DNA of 64,000 nucleotides from Muraenolepis orangiensis (Eukaryota; Chordata; Actinopteri; Gadiformes; Muraenolepididae): NCBI GenBank assembly GCA_027704905.1, contig CM051007.1:17455063-17519062 (forward strand). The letters are read 5' to 3'. How positions within the stretch are numbered: the stretch's first letter is position 1; every line of letters begins with the position of its first letter. Below the pieces are notes generated by a model, which worked only from the letters and a program-made list of their open reading frames with translations, searched no databases and had not been told where the DNA came from. The position numbers and the translations under genes are program-made. This document shows positions 1-13,300 of the stretch, piece by piece.

Positions 1-345
1 ACGCACACACAAACGCAACCACACATAACCACTCACACACATAGTTGGCGAGGACAAGGCACACACACACAGACTCGTGTAGACACAAGCACACACAGGC
101 GGTAAGGACATAGCATTTACTACACACACAGACACACACACGTGGGGTACATGCCTGGAAACACAAAAACCGACACGGCACACACACACAACCACACACA
201 TACACACAGGCGGTGAGGAAACGGCACACACACACACACACACACGCGTGAAGACACATGCACACACAGGGGGTAAGGACATAGCACTTCACACACACAC
301 ACAAACACACACGTGGGGTACATGCCTGGAAACACAAAACTGAAA
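1..345. repeat. CA-rich minisatellite with period of about 168 bp
   Basis: The stretch is mostly CA repeats broken by a recurring non-CA segment (GGTAAGGACATAGCA, then GTGGGGTACATGCCTGGAAA). Full copies start near 94 and 262, and a partial copy lies near 205. I see no exon here. Open frames across it are only Cys-Val or Thr-His runs from the repeat. Confidence 0.6.
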
Positions 346-371
346 TATTCTTTGCACAAGCATGCATGCAC

Positions 372-409
<38 letters not shown>

Positions 410-842
410 GTCTGCCTCTTTGACCAATGAGAGAAGGAACTCCCCCTCCGACCCCGACGTGTCAGTGCAGACACAACAGGCCAGCGGGGGTTTGGGGCCT
501 TCATTCACATTCCACACGCATGTACAGGAGTCATGCAAGGTGACTTTGTCTGCCGAGACGCTTCCCTTCCTCCTCCCTCTGTGTGATTTATCTCTCTTCA
601 TATCTCCTTCCGCTTGGCTGTCACCGCGTCTCGACTTTTTTCTTCTCCCAGTTATAAACCTCTATCATCCCCCCCCCCCCCCCCCACCCCTCATCTTCCC
701 TCCCTCCCACGCTCCCTCCTATGCTCCCATCGCTTCCTTCCCTCCCCTCCTTGCTCCCTTGTCATTCATGTTTTTTCCGCTTCTTCTTCTTATTCTTCTT
801 CTTATTCTTCTTCTTCTTCTTCTTCTTCTGTGGTTGTTGTAG
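346..842. other. Intron or upstream sequence of celf3; no exon supported
   Basis: This holds a (CA)n tract at 371-409, then sequence with no recognisable coding similarity, a poly-C run near 668-687 and a pyrimidine-rich (TTC)n tract at 780-830. The pyrimidine tract leads directly into the acceptor of the first celf3 exon in the window. Confidence 0.5.
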
Positions 843-1009
843 CTGGTTCATCAACAGGCGCTCGTGGCCCAGTCTGCCTACCTGTCTCCCGTTACCACGG
901 TCGCCGCCTTGCAGATGCAGCAGTTGGCCGCCCTCAACCACAGCAGCCTCATCGCTACGCCCCTAGCCTCCATCGCCCCCTCCTCAGGTAACCCCCTCTT
1001 CCCCCCCCC

Positions 1010-1079
<70 letters not shown>

Positions 1080-1374
1080 CAGAGAGGAGAGAGGAGAGAG
1101 GAGAGAGGAGTGGCTTATCCCCTGGTTCTCTTCAAGAGGCTGAGGCAATAGGGGGAAAGAGAGAGGGCGATGCAGTTCAGGCTTCAGCAGGAGGAAGGCA
1201 CACAGTCAAAACAACAGACCAACCGACTGGAATCTGTGTTGTTGTTGTTGTTGTTGACGTGCTGTTTTAGTGGGATTCTGCCTTTATTACCGCATATTCC
1301 TTTTCTGTATTCTCTATTGTATTTGAATTGTATTTCAATATATATATATTATATAATTATATAAAAAGATATAC

Positions 1375-1407
<33 letters not shown>

Positions 1408-3643
1408 CCGTTTATACTGTATATATTAAACCAACTATAATTATATATGTTTATATATATATATAAAACAACTATAATTATATATATATATATATATATA
1501 TACTTAGAATTATAATTATACTTAGAACTATATATATTCATATATGCTGTAGTATTATTATTATTATATACATATATACATTTTTTTTTTACATATTTTT
1601 TCTTGGTCTTTCTTTCGTGTCGTTGCCCTGCCAGGTACCAGTACCCCTCCCTCTATGGCCGGCACACCCGTGCCTGCTCTGCCTCCTCCAATCACACTCA
1701 ACAACTATGCCTCTATCGCGGCCCCACCCAATGGGCAGTCAGCGTCTGAAGCCCTGTACTCCAATGGGCTCCACGCATATCAAGGTAGAGCCGTAACACG
1801 TCCCCACAGGCTGTAGGCAGACGGGGGAGACAATTCATTATTAATAACGACGCTATAACAACAATATAACATATCAACATGTCACGTGTTATTATGTGTG
1901 CCAGTACATTTTTTAGGACCGTTTTTATTTCCCCTAATTTTTACATAAATGTTGTTTTTGTGGTTGTTATCATTACATCCACAGGTTCACGGTTGCCTGC
2001 ATGTCTGTGCAGACAACAACAACCACAACAACAACAACAACAACGGCAGCAACCAAAAAAAACCTAATTAAACAATTAATTAAAGCAGCGGTTTGAACTC
2101 AATGTGATGTGGAGCATACTAATGTGCCCTAGATAACCTAACCTAACACGAGGCGCACTCCGTGAATGGTTTCACACAGACACACACACCACACACACAC
2201 ACACACACACAAACACACAGTTGTTGATGATGTGTTTTCTGTCCCTTTAGCTCAGAGTCCTGTCCTGGATCCACTGCAGCAGGCCTACGCCGGCATGCAA
2301 CACTACACAGGTAATGAGATGATGATGATGATGATGAGAGGAGGATGCCATTGGATTGTCTGGTCGCTGCCCGAGCATGACTTAACAACAAGTGTGTGTG
2401 TCTGTATCGCCATAATGCACTTAATCCTCCGGTGTGTTATGGGGTATTATTAGGGATATAGGAGGACACTCTTTTAACATAATCTCTTTGTCATAAATAC
2501 ATAAGACATACATGAAGCAGAGAGATGAAGTAGTCACCTTTTTTCTCAAATAATCTCGTGGTCACCCGTGTGAGCGTATAACACATAACAATTACACTTC
2601 AGCAATAACGATGTTGTGCAACTTGAAAGCCTCATGTGACACGTTGTGTCACGTGAAATTAATGCTGAAATGAATGCTCTTGCCCACTAGGTGGCAGTAT
2701 GAGGATAGTATTAGCCAAGCATGCCGTTACGTTAGTAAAAATATGTTATATACTGTATATCTTTTATATTTTATTTTATTCATACATTCATTTACATACC
2801 AAAAAATAATAATGAAATCAAATGTTCACTTGGACGGTGGATGTCATTTTTTGGTTTTTTGTTTTCCTTTGAAATGATATAATCTCCCTGTTTTTATGTC
2901 TCTTAAGTGAAGTTAAGTTAATGTGGTACAATTTGTGATCGTTGTTCTCTCTATGCTAGCCACATATCCGGCTGCCTACGGCCTGCTGGGCCACCCGTTC
3001 CCCCACCAGCCCACTCTGGTGGCACAGCCCCCACCGCAGCCCCAGCAGCTGCAGCAGAGAGAAGGTTTTAATGCGAATACAATATATACCCAAATAAGTT
3101 AGTTAATTAATTCGTTTTTTTCCTTTTTTTGTTTACACCATTCCGTGTGTGTGTGTGTGTGTGTGTCGTGCTATCTCATGTGTGTGTCGTGTGACGTGAT
3201 CGCTTCCCCCCCCCCATGACCAAATATCAATCTGTTTTTTAAGTATTATTATATTGTATTATATATTATGATATCTTTTAGTATGGTGTGGAAATGATTG
3301 TTAAATATTATTATTATTATTATTAATAACACAAGTCACACTGCTAACTTGCCAATGTCATTGTGTACCTGAAATGTATGTGTAGCTGCTTCGCATAATA
3401 TGCATTTAGGTTGATAAAATGATGTTCCTGCTACAAACGATGTAGACATTATTAGCCATGTTTTATTCCACTATTTATGAAACGATTCCCCCCCCCCCTC
3501 CCTCCCCCATTCAAATTTGCTGTGCATCACTTTTCCATTCAATTAGTGTTTTTCCCTGTTCCACCGCTGCCTCACCTCTAACCCACATGTTTACCTACTA
3601 TCCCCCAACGCCTCCACCACACTCTCCTCTCTCTCTCTCTCTT

Positions 3644-3731
<88 letters not shown>

Positions 3732-3744
3732 TCCCTCTCTCTCT

Positions 3745-3842
<98 letters not shown>

Positions 3843-4564
3843 TTCTGCTCCCCTCCTCCGGCAATCCGCAGGTCCAGAGGGCTGCAACATCTTCATCTAC
3901 CACCTGCCCCAGGAGTTCACCGACTCTGAGATGCTTCAGATGTTCATGCCCTTCGGAAACGTCATCTCCGCCAAGGTCTTTGTCGACCGCGCCACCAACC
4001 AGAGCAAGTGCTTTGGTGAGTCCTCCCGGAAGGGGGAGTCTTAAAGGGGCCCCTATCTCACCACCACCACCAGGTGTGAGTGTGATGCCATTATGGGCCA
4101 AAATGTGACTAATCGGTGATTAAAATGGTCTGTTACCTGCTGACATCACACAGTGGGAGTGTTTCCCCGACCCGGCTCTACGACGGATAGATCAGTCCGA
4201 CTCGGTGGACTGTACCAACTGGCGTCGTAGAGCTGGGTGGACTCTCCCACTGTGTGATGTCACGTGACAATTTTGCCTGTAATGGCTCATCACACTCACA
4301 CCTGGTGGTATAATCCAAGGGGCCCTTTAAGGAACTGACGTTTTTGATGACCTTGACAATGATGATTAGATTAGATTAGATTCAAATGTATTGTCATTGC
4401 ACAACACAAGTACAGTACAGCGAAAATAATTTAGCATCTAACTAAGTGCAAATGTTGCAGTAATGTGCATGATAATATATCATTTACAGTTTACAGTTGC
4501 TAAAAGACAGTCTATGTATAAAAACAGTATAAGATTACTTATAGAGTATGTGTGGGATATGAGC

Positions 4565-4629
<65 letters not shown>

Positions 4630-5123
4630 GTAAGTAAGTATAAGTATTAAACAGGTAGTGATCGGGGGGTATGCAATTATGCATGTATTATTAATTGATG
4701 ACTTTTTAAGTAAAAAAATGTTCTCATAACATTTATAATATATCATTCCCGTTGGGTATTTGGAACATCCAACTCCTATCTGGCGTCTCACGGTGTCGAG
4801 TGCTCCACATTTACATGTTCCTGCATGTATGTTCCTGGAAAAAATTCCGTCCCCTTACACACATACCTACAGCCTCAGGTACTACTACTACTACTGCTAT
4901 CTCCATATCCCATTAAAAAAAAACGAAATAAATAAATTACGCCTCTAACTGGCTCTTCTCCTCACCATCCCGCCCCCCCCCCCCACCCCCCCCAGGTTTC
5001 GTGAGCTTCGACAATCCCTCGAGTGCTCAGACGGCCATCCAAGCCATGAACGGCTTTCAGATTGGCATGAAGAGACTCAAGGTGCAGTTGAAGAGGCCCA
5101 AGGACGCCAACAGACCTTATTGA
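843..5123 (+). CDS. celf3: CELF family RNA-binding protein 3 (3' part, six exons)
   Basis: CELF proteins bind GU-rich RNA and control neuronal splicing and mRNA fate. Exons: 843-987, 1635-1784, 2251-2310, 2960-3064, 3872-4015, 4996-5123; every junction keeps phase 1 and the stop is TGA 5121-5123. They give 243 residues. First comes a linker rich in Ala, Gln and Pro (AQSAYLSP, DPLQQAYAGMQHYT, then a PQPQQLQQ run). RRM3 follows, with RNP2 IFIYHL (about 160-165) and RNP1 KCFGFVSF (about 199-206), ending at DANRPY. The IFIYHLPQEFTDSE segment and the DANRPY end match CELF3 better than CELF4, 5 or 6 from memory, and synteny agrees. RRM1 and RRM2 must lie upstream of the window. The first acceptor (841-842) could instead be the AG a few bases downstream. 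The exact fish paralogue is not decided. Confidence 0.93.
1012..1077. repeat. (CA)n microsatellite
   Basis: A CA array interrupted once lies just after the first celf3 donor, followed by a (GAGAG)n purine tract to about 1110. Confidence 0.9.
1336..1570. repeat. AT-rich low-complexity tract
   Basis: A long imperfect (TA)n and TTA-rich tract sits in the celf3 intron before the exon at 1635. Several short self-complementary AT blocks are present. It has no coding signal. Confidence 0.85.
3621..3836. repeat. (CT)n array abutting a celf3 3' splice site
   Basis: About 210 bases of nearly pure CT on the sense strand end about 35 bases before the acceptor AG at 3870-3871. The array therefore acts as, or overlaps, a very long polypyrimidine tract for the first RRM3 exon. 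Length polymorphism here could alter PTB/U2AF binding (inference). Confidence 0.9.
4041..4330. mobile_element. Palindromic MITE-like element in a celf3 intron
   Basis: The two ends are inverted copies: TTAAAGGGGCCCC at 4041-4053 against GGGCCCTTTAA at 4320-4330. The next parts also pair (CACCAGGTGTGAGTGTGATG near 4068-4087 with its complement near 4288-4306). Inner arms at about 4140-4184 and 4222-4266 pair again around a short centre. TTAA at both tips is compatible with a piggyBac-type TTAA target duplication, but the family is not proven. No ORF is present. Confidence 0.65.
4365..4485 (-). mobile_element. LINE 3'-tail fragment, minus strand
   Basis: Read on the minus strand, this ends with the 3' tail also seen at 44371-44470 and 14241-14365: TTTACTGCAACATTTGCAC-like sequence, TTAGATGCTAAATTATTTTC, then a TGTGCAATGACAAT motif and a terminal (AATCT)n. 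It is a 5'-truncated LINE insertion in the last celf3 intron. Confidence 0.6.
4566..4626. repeat. (TA)n microsatellite
   Basis: Pure TA array in the last celf3 intron. Confidence 0.95.
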
Positions 5124-5152
5124 ATGGGGTCAGTGGACTGGGTAAGAGAGAT

Positions 5153-5293
5153 ATTCACACACACACACACGCACACACACATACATACATACATACATAC
5201 ATACATACATACATACATACATACATACATACATACATACATACATACATACACACATACATACATACATACATACATACATACATACATACA

Positions 5294-5329
<36 letters not shown>

Positions 5330-5456
5330 TACAAACATACATACATACATACATACACTACATACATACATACATACATACATACATACATACATACATA
5401 CATACATACATACATACATACATACATACATACATACATACATACATACATACATA
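5153..5456. repeat. (CATA)n tetranucleotide array
   Basis: About 300 bases of ACAT/CATA repeats follow a short (CA)n and carry a TATATA interruption near 5322-5330. Open frames across it on both strands are repeat artefacts. Confidence 0.95.
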
Positions 5457-6652
5457 AACACAAAAGGGAGAGAGAGAGATAAACAAAGAGAGAGAGAGAG
5501 GGAGAGAGGGAGAGAGAGAAGATGAGGAGAGGTGTGGATAAATGGCAGGAAGGCAGTGGATTCAATGCCACCCATTTCTATGATTGTCTGTCTTGTAGCT
5601 TGGAGCAGAACATTTCTCGACCCTTTAGATTAACCTGTGTGTGTGTGGGGGTGGGGGGGATATTCTACTATCTACTATCTGGTGCAAAATCAGAGAGGAT
5701 ACTTGCTTACATGTGGGGCGGGTTGGGTCTTTAAGCAAACAACATGGAGAGATGGGTAAAGTATTAGTAAAGTATAACTTTCATAAATGTGTAACATATG
5801 ATAGGATTTTTATAAATCCTGTTCGTCATTAATTTTTATTTTTACTTTTCATTTATTGTTTTCGTGCTGTGTCATTTTCCTGAACAAAAAACATCACTCT
5901 CAAGACATACATATATCGTGGAGACCGCGTCGCTATGGCTACAGCTACGGCTACGGCCTAGCAACCTCTAAAACCTCCCCCTTCCTTCTCACTGCGTTGT
6001 AAGTTAATTGACCTGTGTTGGTCGCTGTGGCGATATTGCCTGTGATGGTTGCCATTAGCAATTTTTATTTTTTGGGGCCGTGTTTTTTACCATGGCGACC
6101 ATGAACTGTGTTTGGTGCGTTGTGAGTTTCCTCCTATTATAATTATTATTTTGTCCTGGTTTTATCCTTGCAAACACCGATCAGTGACTGTCACTTTTGC
6201 CTCCAGATGTGTAAGCAATTGATTATCATGACATGGCTATTTTTTTGTAGTCCAATCAAAGTTGCTTTGTGACCCAAACAAATAATATTGGGAATTGTAC
6301 TAGTCCATCCAACATGGATGCTTGAAGAGCATTCAAAAGCCAAATGAGTCTCTCTTTGTTTTGTCATGATTATCATTCTTACATATATCTCCCCCCGTGT
6401 TAGTTGGTTGGTGTGGTAGTTTTTGCTACAGTGTGGGATTTTCCGTTTGGTTGTAACTCAACTCTGCGTGACTTTGTGCCTGAACCTTGTTTTGTTTTTG
6501 GTTTATTTTCTCTTTGTGTGAATTTGACACTAGTCAACGTGTGCCCCTCTGAGCGGTGGACAAGCTAGTGCCACACTGTGATATGTGTACGTGCGTGTAT
6601 GTACATGTGTCTCTGTGAGTGTTGGAAGCCAAAGGAGAGTCGTACAGGGTTT

Positions 6653-6930
<278 letters not shown>

Positions 6931-7532
6931 TACACACACACAAAGCAAGATACCCATTTTCTAGGAGATTTTGGGTCAAAAATAACTATGGTTATTGTGA
7001 CATGCGCTCCTGGCAGTGGAACTGCATTCTTCTGTAGGAATTCTGGCTGAGCAGATATCTAAAATAAATCGATTGATGTATATCTAAATCAACGGTTAAA
7101 AAATGATCATGAGGTAATAATAAAAAAAACAATATTCATACTTTTTTTTTTTTAAAACCACACAAACTCTATATTTTAAAACAAACATTCAGGCATTCAG
7201 TGCAATTAAGGCACAACAATTGTTTTCCCTGAATAGCGTTTTAAACGACTCATTATACACCTGAACAGAATTCCTACAACGCATGTCCTGAATTGACTCG
7301 CTGGCCTATCAGTAACGATGTGCAGGTCTTTTTTTGTGGTTGCTGTTGTAAGGACACACCTCACACACACCTCACACACACCTCACACACACCTCTCACT
7401 CGTTACTGCAGCAGTAACGACTGTCACCGTGTGGACTGCATGGACACTCGGTTGGTCCTCCTGTTAAAGGGTCCAGTGTAGGCAATGTACATTGCAGACA
7501 CTGTTCCCCTTACTAATGACTGACCACAGTCA

Positions 7533-7728
7533 CTGTGTGTGTGTGTGTGTGTGTTTGTGTGTGTGTACACGTGTGTGTGTGTGTGTGTGTGTGTACATGT
7601 GTATACGTGTGTGAACATGTGTGTGTGTGTGTGTGTGTATACACGTGTGTGTGTGTGTTTGCGTGTGTGTGTGTCTGTGTGTGTGTGTTTGCGTGTGTGT
7701 GTGTCTGTGTGTGTGCGTGCGTGCGTGT

Positions 7729-7767
<39 letters not shown>

Positions 7768-7831
7768 TGTGCATGTGTGTCTGTGTGTGTGTACGTCTAT
7801 GTTGTCTGTGTGTGTGTGTGTGCGTGTGTGT
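7533..7831. repeat. Imperfect GT-rich array
   Basis: GTGTGT runs are interrupted by ACAC, GCGT and CTGT units. A second-order unit of about 30 bases (TTTGCGTGTGTGTGTCTGTG) repeats near 7658-7710. Confidence 0.9.
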
Positions 7832-9019
7832 TTCACTTATGTGGTGGCATTTTAAAATATCATATGTTTTGTTCTCTCCCCTTCTCTTTCTAGGGAAACG
7901 CGAGGAGCTCACTTGAGAGAAAGAGCGAAAGGAAAAAAAAAAAATAACCCAGCCTTCTTTTTTTTATTTTGGTTGTTCGACCAAAGCGCATAGCAGCACA
8001 GGAGCAACACTTCACCATGGAAACCATAAGCCCAAGCCATCCTGTACGACAAAATACCAGTATCACAGCAGCTACAATGCTAGGCTCTCCCATGTTCATC
8101 TCTCCAACCCCCCCCCCCCCCCTCCCTCTCCCTCTCCCTCTCCCTCTCCCCCCTCCCCCATCCACCCCGTCCCCCCGTCCCCCTTACTCTCCCTTAGTTG
8201 TTGTTGTTGTTGTTGTTGTTGTGTCAAGCCGTTCCGGAGATTTCACCACACGCTCACCGCTGGACCCATTTAGATGATGTACATACTTCTATCGACAAAA
8301 ATCTACATGTTAAGAAAAAAAACAAAACATATCAATGGTGTTATTCTACTGAACAGGGTTCTACTGTATAGTGTAATCTGTGGTGTGTGTGTGTGGCGTT
8401 AAGCCAGGAGTCTGACAGACTGGTGGGATTAGTAGGAGCAAGAGTGAGAGTGAGAGGAAGAGGAGGAGGAGGAGGAGGAGGAAGAGGAGGAGGAGGTAAA
8501 AAAAGAAAAGGAAAAAAAAGATAATTAAATTATTCTGTATTCTGATTACCACTGGTAAATTGTTATGTAGAGTTAGTTTTATTATTTAAAAAGTAAATTA
8601 AAGAAAAAAACAAGGATTACATTGTAAAAGAGATTAATTTCATCTCGCTGTATATACCTATGTTTTGGAAGGGCGTTCTAGGGCAAATGACCTTGTAAGT
8701 TAAGATTCTCTACTGCCACTAATTTTTGTCTGGGTTGGGGGGGGGGGGGGGGGGGTATGGGTGGAGGGGGTGGGGGGGTTTTTCTATCTTGATTTTTATG
8801 TTTAATTTATTTGTTAATCAATTTGATCAGGGGGAGACATGGCAATTTTACATTATTTGAGAAAATTGGAGATTCCGACTCCTGTGGTCTTCGGGCCCAG
8901 GACAGAGTTTCTAAATTACATAAATGTACTTATGGAAGTTTAAAAAAAAAAAAAAAAACCACATTGTTTCTTTATTTATTCTCTACAATTGCTGTTTTAA
9001 AACATATGTCTTTAAAGAA

Positions 9020-9045
9020 AATAAAGTACACTTTAGAAAAATAAA
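9020..9045 (+). terminator. Poly(A) signals at the end of the celf3 3' UTR
   Basis: AATAAA occurs at 9020-9025 and again at 9040-9045, followed by TGTGT and T-rich sequence. These are the first closely spaced signals downstream of the celf3 stop on the + strand. A 3' UTR of this length would suit a neuronal RNA-binding protein gene. Confidence 0.5.
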
Positions 9046-9049
9046 TGTG

Positions 9050-9143
9050 TCATGTTTTGTTACAACCAGAAAATGGCTTCCTCGCTTACAGTTAAGTAGT
9101 TGCTATTAAAAACCTATATATGCATGGTTAGGCCTATAAAGGC

Positions 9144-9183
<40 letters not shown>

Positions 9184-9599
9184 CTGCATGGCCATATTTT
9201 GCAACAGGTGGCTAAATAAACAATATAAAGCATATATTGTGGTTTACAAACAGCTGTACATGGCCAAGCTAGGTGTCTTGGTTTCTTAGGAGCAGGGCTT
9301 CAGCCATGTTGGTTATTTTGGCTCATGTCGACCAAATACTGCAGGTCTATTTTTATTACTGAATGAATAAGCAGAGACGAGTGCACCTTCTAGGTTACTA
9401 TAATAAGAGATGCTGGTGCCTGAGTAAAAGTGCCAAAAATACTAAGGAGAAACCATGACCTTAACTACTCCTTCCTTGGAAAAACGGTGTGTGTGTGTGT
9501 GTGTGCGCGCGTGCGTGTGTGCGCGTGTGTGTGTGTTTTTGCTCACTAGAACTGCAATAACTGAGTGTGTCCTGATGCGTCTAAACACGCCTTGGCGTT
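9050..9599. other. Intergenic spacer between celf3 and cers2
   Basis: It holds a (TA)n tract at 9145-9179 and a GT/GC alternating tract at 9487-9536, which can be Z-DNA-prone. No gene or clear transposon was recognised. Confidence 0.5.
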
Positions 9600-9850
9600 C
9601 TTTTAACTAGCCGCAGGCCTCGACGTCACTTTAAATAAAGCCTAAGCTCCGCCCCCTCCCCCCCATTGACTCCGCCCCCCTCTCCTGCTCCACCACCACC
9701 ACTAACCCATTCTGAACGCCTCAAACACACCGGCTAAAAAACCTACATCTACACATCGCTCCGATTGACCAAAGTGAACCGGAGGGGGCAGAGAAGTACC
9801 GAGCGATTGGCGATTGGTGCAAGGAGCCGGTTGTACATGAGGACCGTGCG
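9600..9850 (+). promoter_or_regulatory. Likely cers2 core promoter
   Basis: GC boxes lie at 9649-9656 and 9672-9680. Inverted CCAAT boxes (ATTGG) lie at 9806-9810 and 9813-9817. A CRE-like GACGTCAC is at 9622-9629. The GC-rich setting is followed by an exon-like stretch ending in a good donor at 10139. The start site itself cannot be fixed from sequence. Confidence 0.5.
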
Positions 9851-10138
9851 GTGTTTTTGAGAGAGAAAGTGTCCCCAGATGCTCGTCGTTCCGCGGGGAG
9901 AGTGAAGCGGCGGGGAAGGTGGAACGGAACAGAGCAGCATTTTTTTTTTTTTTTCCTCCTTCGCAGCGTTTCGGAGGTGGGCAGCACTAGCACTCAATGG
10001 TGCGATACACATAACACCCGACGAGGAGAGGACTGGGACACATCCGCCATCAAGAAACCCTCACCAATCATCAACAATAATAATATCAATAATAATAATA
10101 AGAGTCGTCCAACCAACCAACCAACCGCGACAAGCCAG
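9850..10138 (+). other. cers2: 5' UTR exon of cers2
   Basis: The stretch runs from the promoter-like region to the donor CAAGCCAG/GTAGGT at 10139. It has no ATG-initiated frame that continues into the coding exons, so it is taken as non-coding. The start is approximate. Exon 2 begins one base before the ATG, at 14450, which fits a fully untranslated first exon. Confidence 0.5.
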
Positions 10139-10354
10139 GTAGGTACTACGCACACACCCGCACACACCGTTATACGTAGATGCACCCTTTTTTTTTAACG
10201 TGACATACTTTTGATGGTTAAAAAGCAGTGATTTTTATTTTACGTGGTGTGTTTGTATTCATTTAAACGATGTGTGTTGTATTTGTGTTGTTGTGTATAC
10301 CAACGGTAATCCATGAATCGGTGGACAGGCGGTTGGAACCGAGCGGTACCGATG

Positions 10355-10386
<32 letters not shown>

Positions 10387-13300
10387 AGTGAGTGTGTGTG
10401 TGACCCGATGTTAATCAGACTAACGTGACTTTGTTTGGTTGTTAGTTCAAGTTAACTTGGTGGTGATGGTAGTGCTGCTGCTTCTTCTTGTCATGGGCCC
10501 CTTTTTTGGTTTGGTTGACCTAATCTCTCGACGTGTTTGTTCAGGAGCACCGCGATAAAGCGACAAAGGGAGGGCTTGTGTGAGAACACTGGAATTATCA
10601 TCAAACTAATAGCGGCCGATTCCAGAAGTAGTACAGAAGAATACATGGCTCGTAAGAGAGGAAGGGAAAATGGCCATCTGTAACGCTTTGCGTTACGAAA
10701 TAGTGTATATGCAAAAGTTTCCACGGGTCCGGAAACGTGTGCAAAGTTGCTGATTTGTGCGGCGAAGGCAATCGAAGAAGAAGCTAACGACGGGGTTTTT
10801 TCTTTTTCTTTTTTTGGGGTTTGCTGTTGCCGCCCAACGCCATTTCGAAGCAACTTAACCGCATGCTGTTGGCAGTTTCTGTTTCAACCAACTTGTCGGT
10901 TATAACACATCTTCATCACAATTCCGCTACGTCCGGGAGCCACCCCAGGGAGCCGCCCCACCACTTGCGCCACGCCTGCGCGCACCGAGCGACTCTCCAA
11001 CCACCGCTACGCTGACGGCGTAGTCGTCTTGTGGTGGTGGTGGTAGTAGTGGATCAGAAGCTATTATTGCAAAGGGCACACAATTGCGACACTAATCGTG
11101 CACATATGATGTGACGGTGCACACCGTCCACACCATATGTGTCATAGCTTACGACACCGATGGTGTCTGTTGCGAGATCTTGCCAGAGTATTTTTGACAC
11201 CAGATAAACGTGTAGCCCTGTATAGGCTACGTAGCTACTACTACCTACATGCTTTATGTGGCTAAATGCGTCAATCCGGTGGTTATATGAATGAATTCAT
11301 ACATGCATGCCTTGGTGAGCTGGCTGTTGATATGTCTTTTTTAATTTCTGTAAATACGTCAGTGAGGCCAGTTGAAATGTTATAAACCAAAATGACAAAG
11401 CATTGGGACCTCCCATTTGACCCCTAATATGTACCCTTTCAATTACCGGTAAGCTTCATTTTGGTTCCCGTCCAACTCGAATGTAATATCTAACCACCCG
11501 CCTAGTGTCTTTGACCTATGATACTACTTACTTTCACACGTATTTAAGGGATAACCCATTGTGATGTGTTTGTCTGAATAGCCTTATTGTTATACACTAC
11601 TGTATTTTCTGGACAGAATATGATCCTTCTTGTAAACTAGTGTTTAGACTATTTGGTTTAGGTGGCAAGATTCAGCTCCTTAAAACCTGCCTAACGGTTC
11701 GCCTGACTGACTTTGCTGCTTTTGACAAAACAACATTTGGTCCAAACGTTCAGTCATGACTACACATCACCACTCTCTGTGAGGGTACTTTGACCTTTAT
11801 TTGTTGAGTCCTCCTGCTCCTAAAACCCCCCCTCCTGTTCTGCATCCTAAGAGTAGGCTTATTTGTTAATGTGTCATCTCAGAAAGCCCACAGTGCTTCC
11901 CAGGTCAGATCAACCAACTGTCATTTTTGTCGCCATTGTTCTAAATTAGCATAGCGGGTCATAAGCACCATTAGCTACACCGTATGTTTCCAATGTGAGA
12001 TATGCAGCAGATGGAACGGAGAGCTGCCCAGTATTAAGACCTGTTAAAAGTGTCACTCACAAAAATAGTTAAAACACAAAAAGCTAATGGTGCCAGGCTA
12101 ACCATGTGTTTGCAGAAGTGTGATTGTTCTTGTAACAGTTTCTGTGGCACAAGATTGCAGCCGGGGCAAAGTCCACACAAACAGGCCTCGTTAACCGATT
12201 AACAGATCTGTCAAGACGTGGCAGACAGTCCACAGGCTGTGATAACCCCATTCTCATGCCAGATACAAAGAATTTGCCCCCCTCTCTTTTCACGATAATA
12301 GTCATTAATTTACCAAGTCAACCCCTCACCCCCAATCGAGTAAAAGCAATGAGTTATCATCCCACATGCTCCATCCCCCTTCTACAAATGTATTATTACG
12401 GAAGACATCTTTAGATGGCGGAAGGGATAAAGCCCAGCCAATCAGTAACATGAGAATTACACTTTAGTCCATGATATAATCAACCTACTGCACTGCCTGT
12501 GTGACAAAAGCATGGGACTTTTTAAAGGTAAACGTCTGTGGAGGGCCTGCCCGTGATGACAGAAACACTGATGTCAATGCTGGAGCCTTGCCCATTAGAT
12601 TGTGTTGCTGGTTTGTGTGAAAGGGCCGTCCTAGCTGTGTCCATGTGTCAGCCAGTCAATGAAATGAATGTGCCCTGAGTCTAATTAGAATGAAAAATAT
12701 TTACAATACTTGTAGATAAGAATAAGACAACTAACCTCAAACACGACACAAATTCAAATCTAAAAATGTGTACCCCTGAAATGAATTGATTTAAAAATGA
12801 AAAGTAAATAAAAAAAAAAAAACGTTTCCCATTATTTTATTTTTGCTTTAAGGATATAGTGTCAACATGTGAGTGCAGATACAGATATCAATTTGCAATG
12901 TTTCATTTTCCCATTTAAAAACAAATCCAGTTCTGATTGGAACTCAAACTCTGTGTTTCCACGGCAGTTCCATGACTGCTGGGCCCACAGCAGCGCCTGA
13001 CCTGACCTGACTGGGATAACAGTGGAGGGACTATTGGTCAACATGGGTTAGATAAGGGCAGCAAACAACCATTTTCATTTAATTGAATTAACGATTGTTT
13101 CTTTGAAGATGCATCGTCTATAAAACGCTGATAATCGTGTATTAGAGGCTATTAATCATCTGTTAAGGGTTATGAGTTATTGCTGACATATTCTCATCAC
13201 AAGTGACCGGAGCCCTGCCATGTCAGTTGCCGAGAAAAAACCCATAATTGATAACAAAAAAAATGGTCAGAAGCTTTACGTAGCAAACACCCGAACAACA

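Noticed and set aside
3458..4108. 216-codon frame rich in Ser-Leu
   Set aside because: It is a readthrough of the CT array in a frame other than that of the real celf3 exon at 3872-4015.
5159..5456. CRISPR-like regular repetition
   Set aside because: The units are 4 bases with no spacers, and the organism is a vertebrate.
5117..5575. Long open frames on both strands made of Tyr-Ile-His-Thr or Met-Tyr-Val-Cys repeats
   Set aside because: They are the direct translation of the CATA array; similar frames over the GT/CA arrays at 6565-6964, 7424-7916, 18316-18831, 35384-35681, 38654-38996 and 61022-61744 are rejected for the same reason.
8101..8220. Pro-Leu-rich coding exon near 8101-8220
   Set aside because: It is a C/CT-rich and (GTT)n low-complexity stretch in the celf3 3' UTR region.
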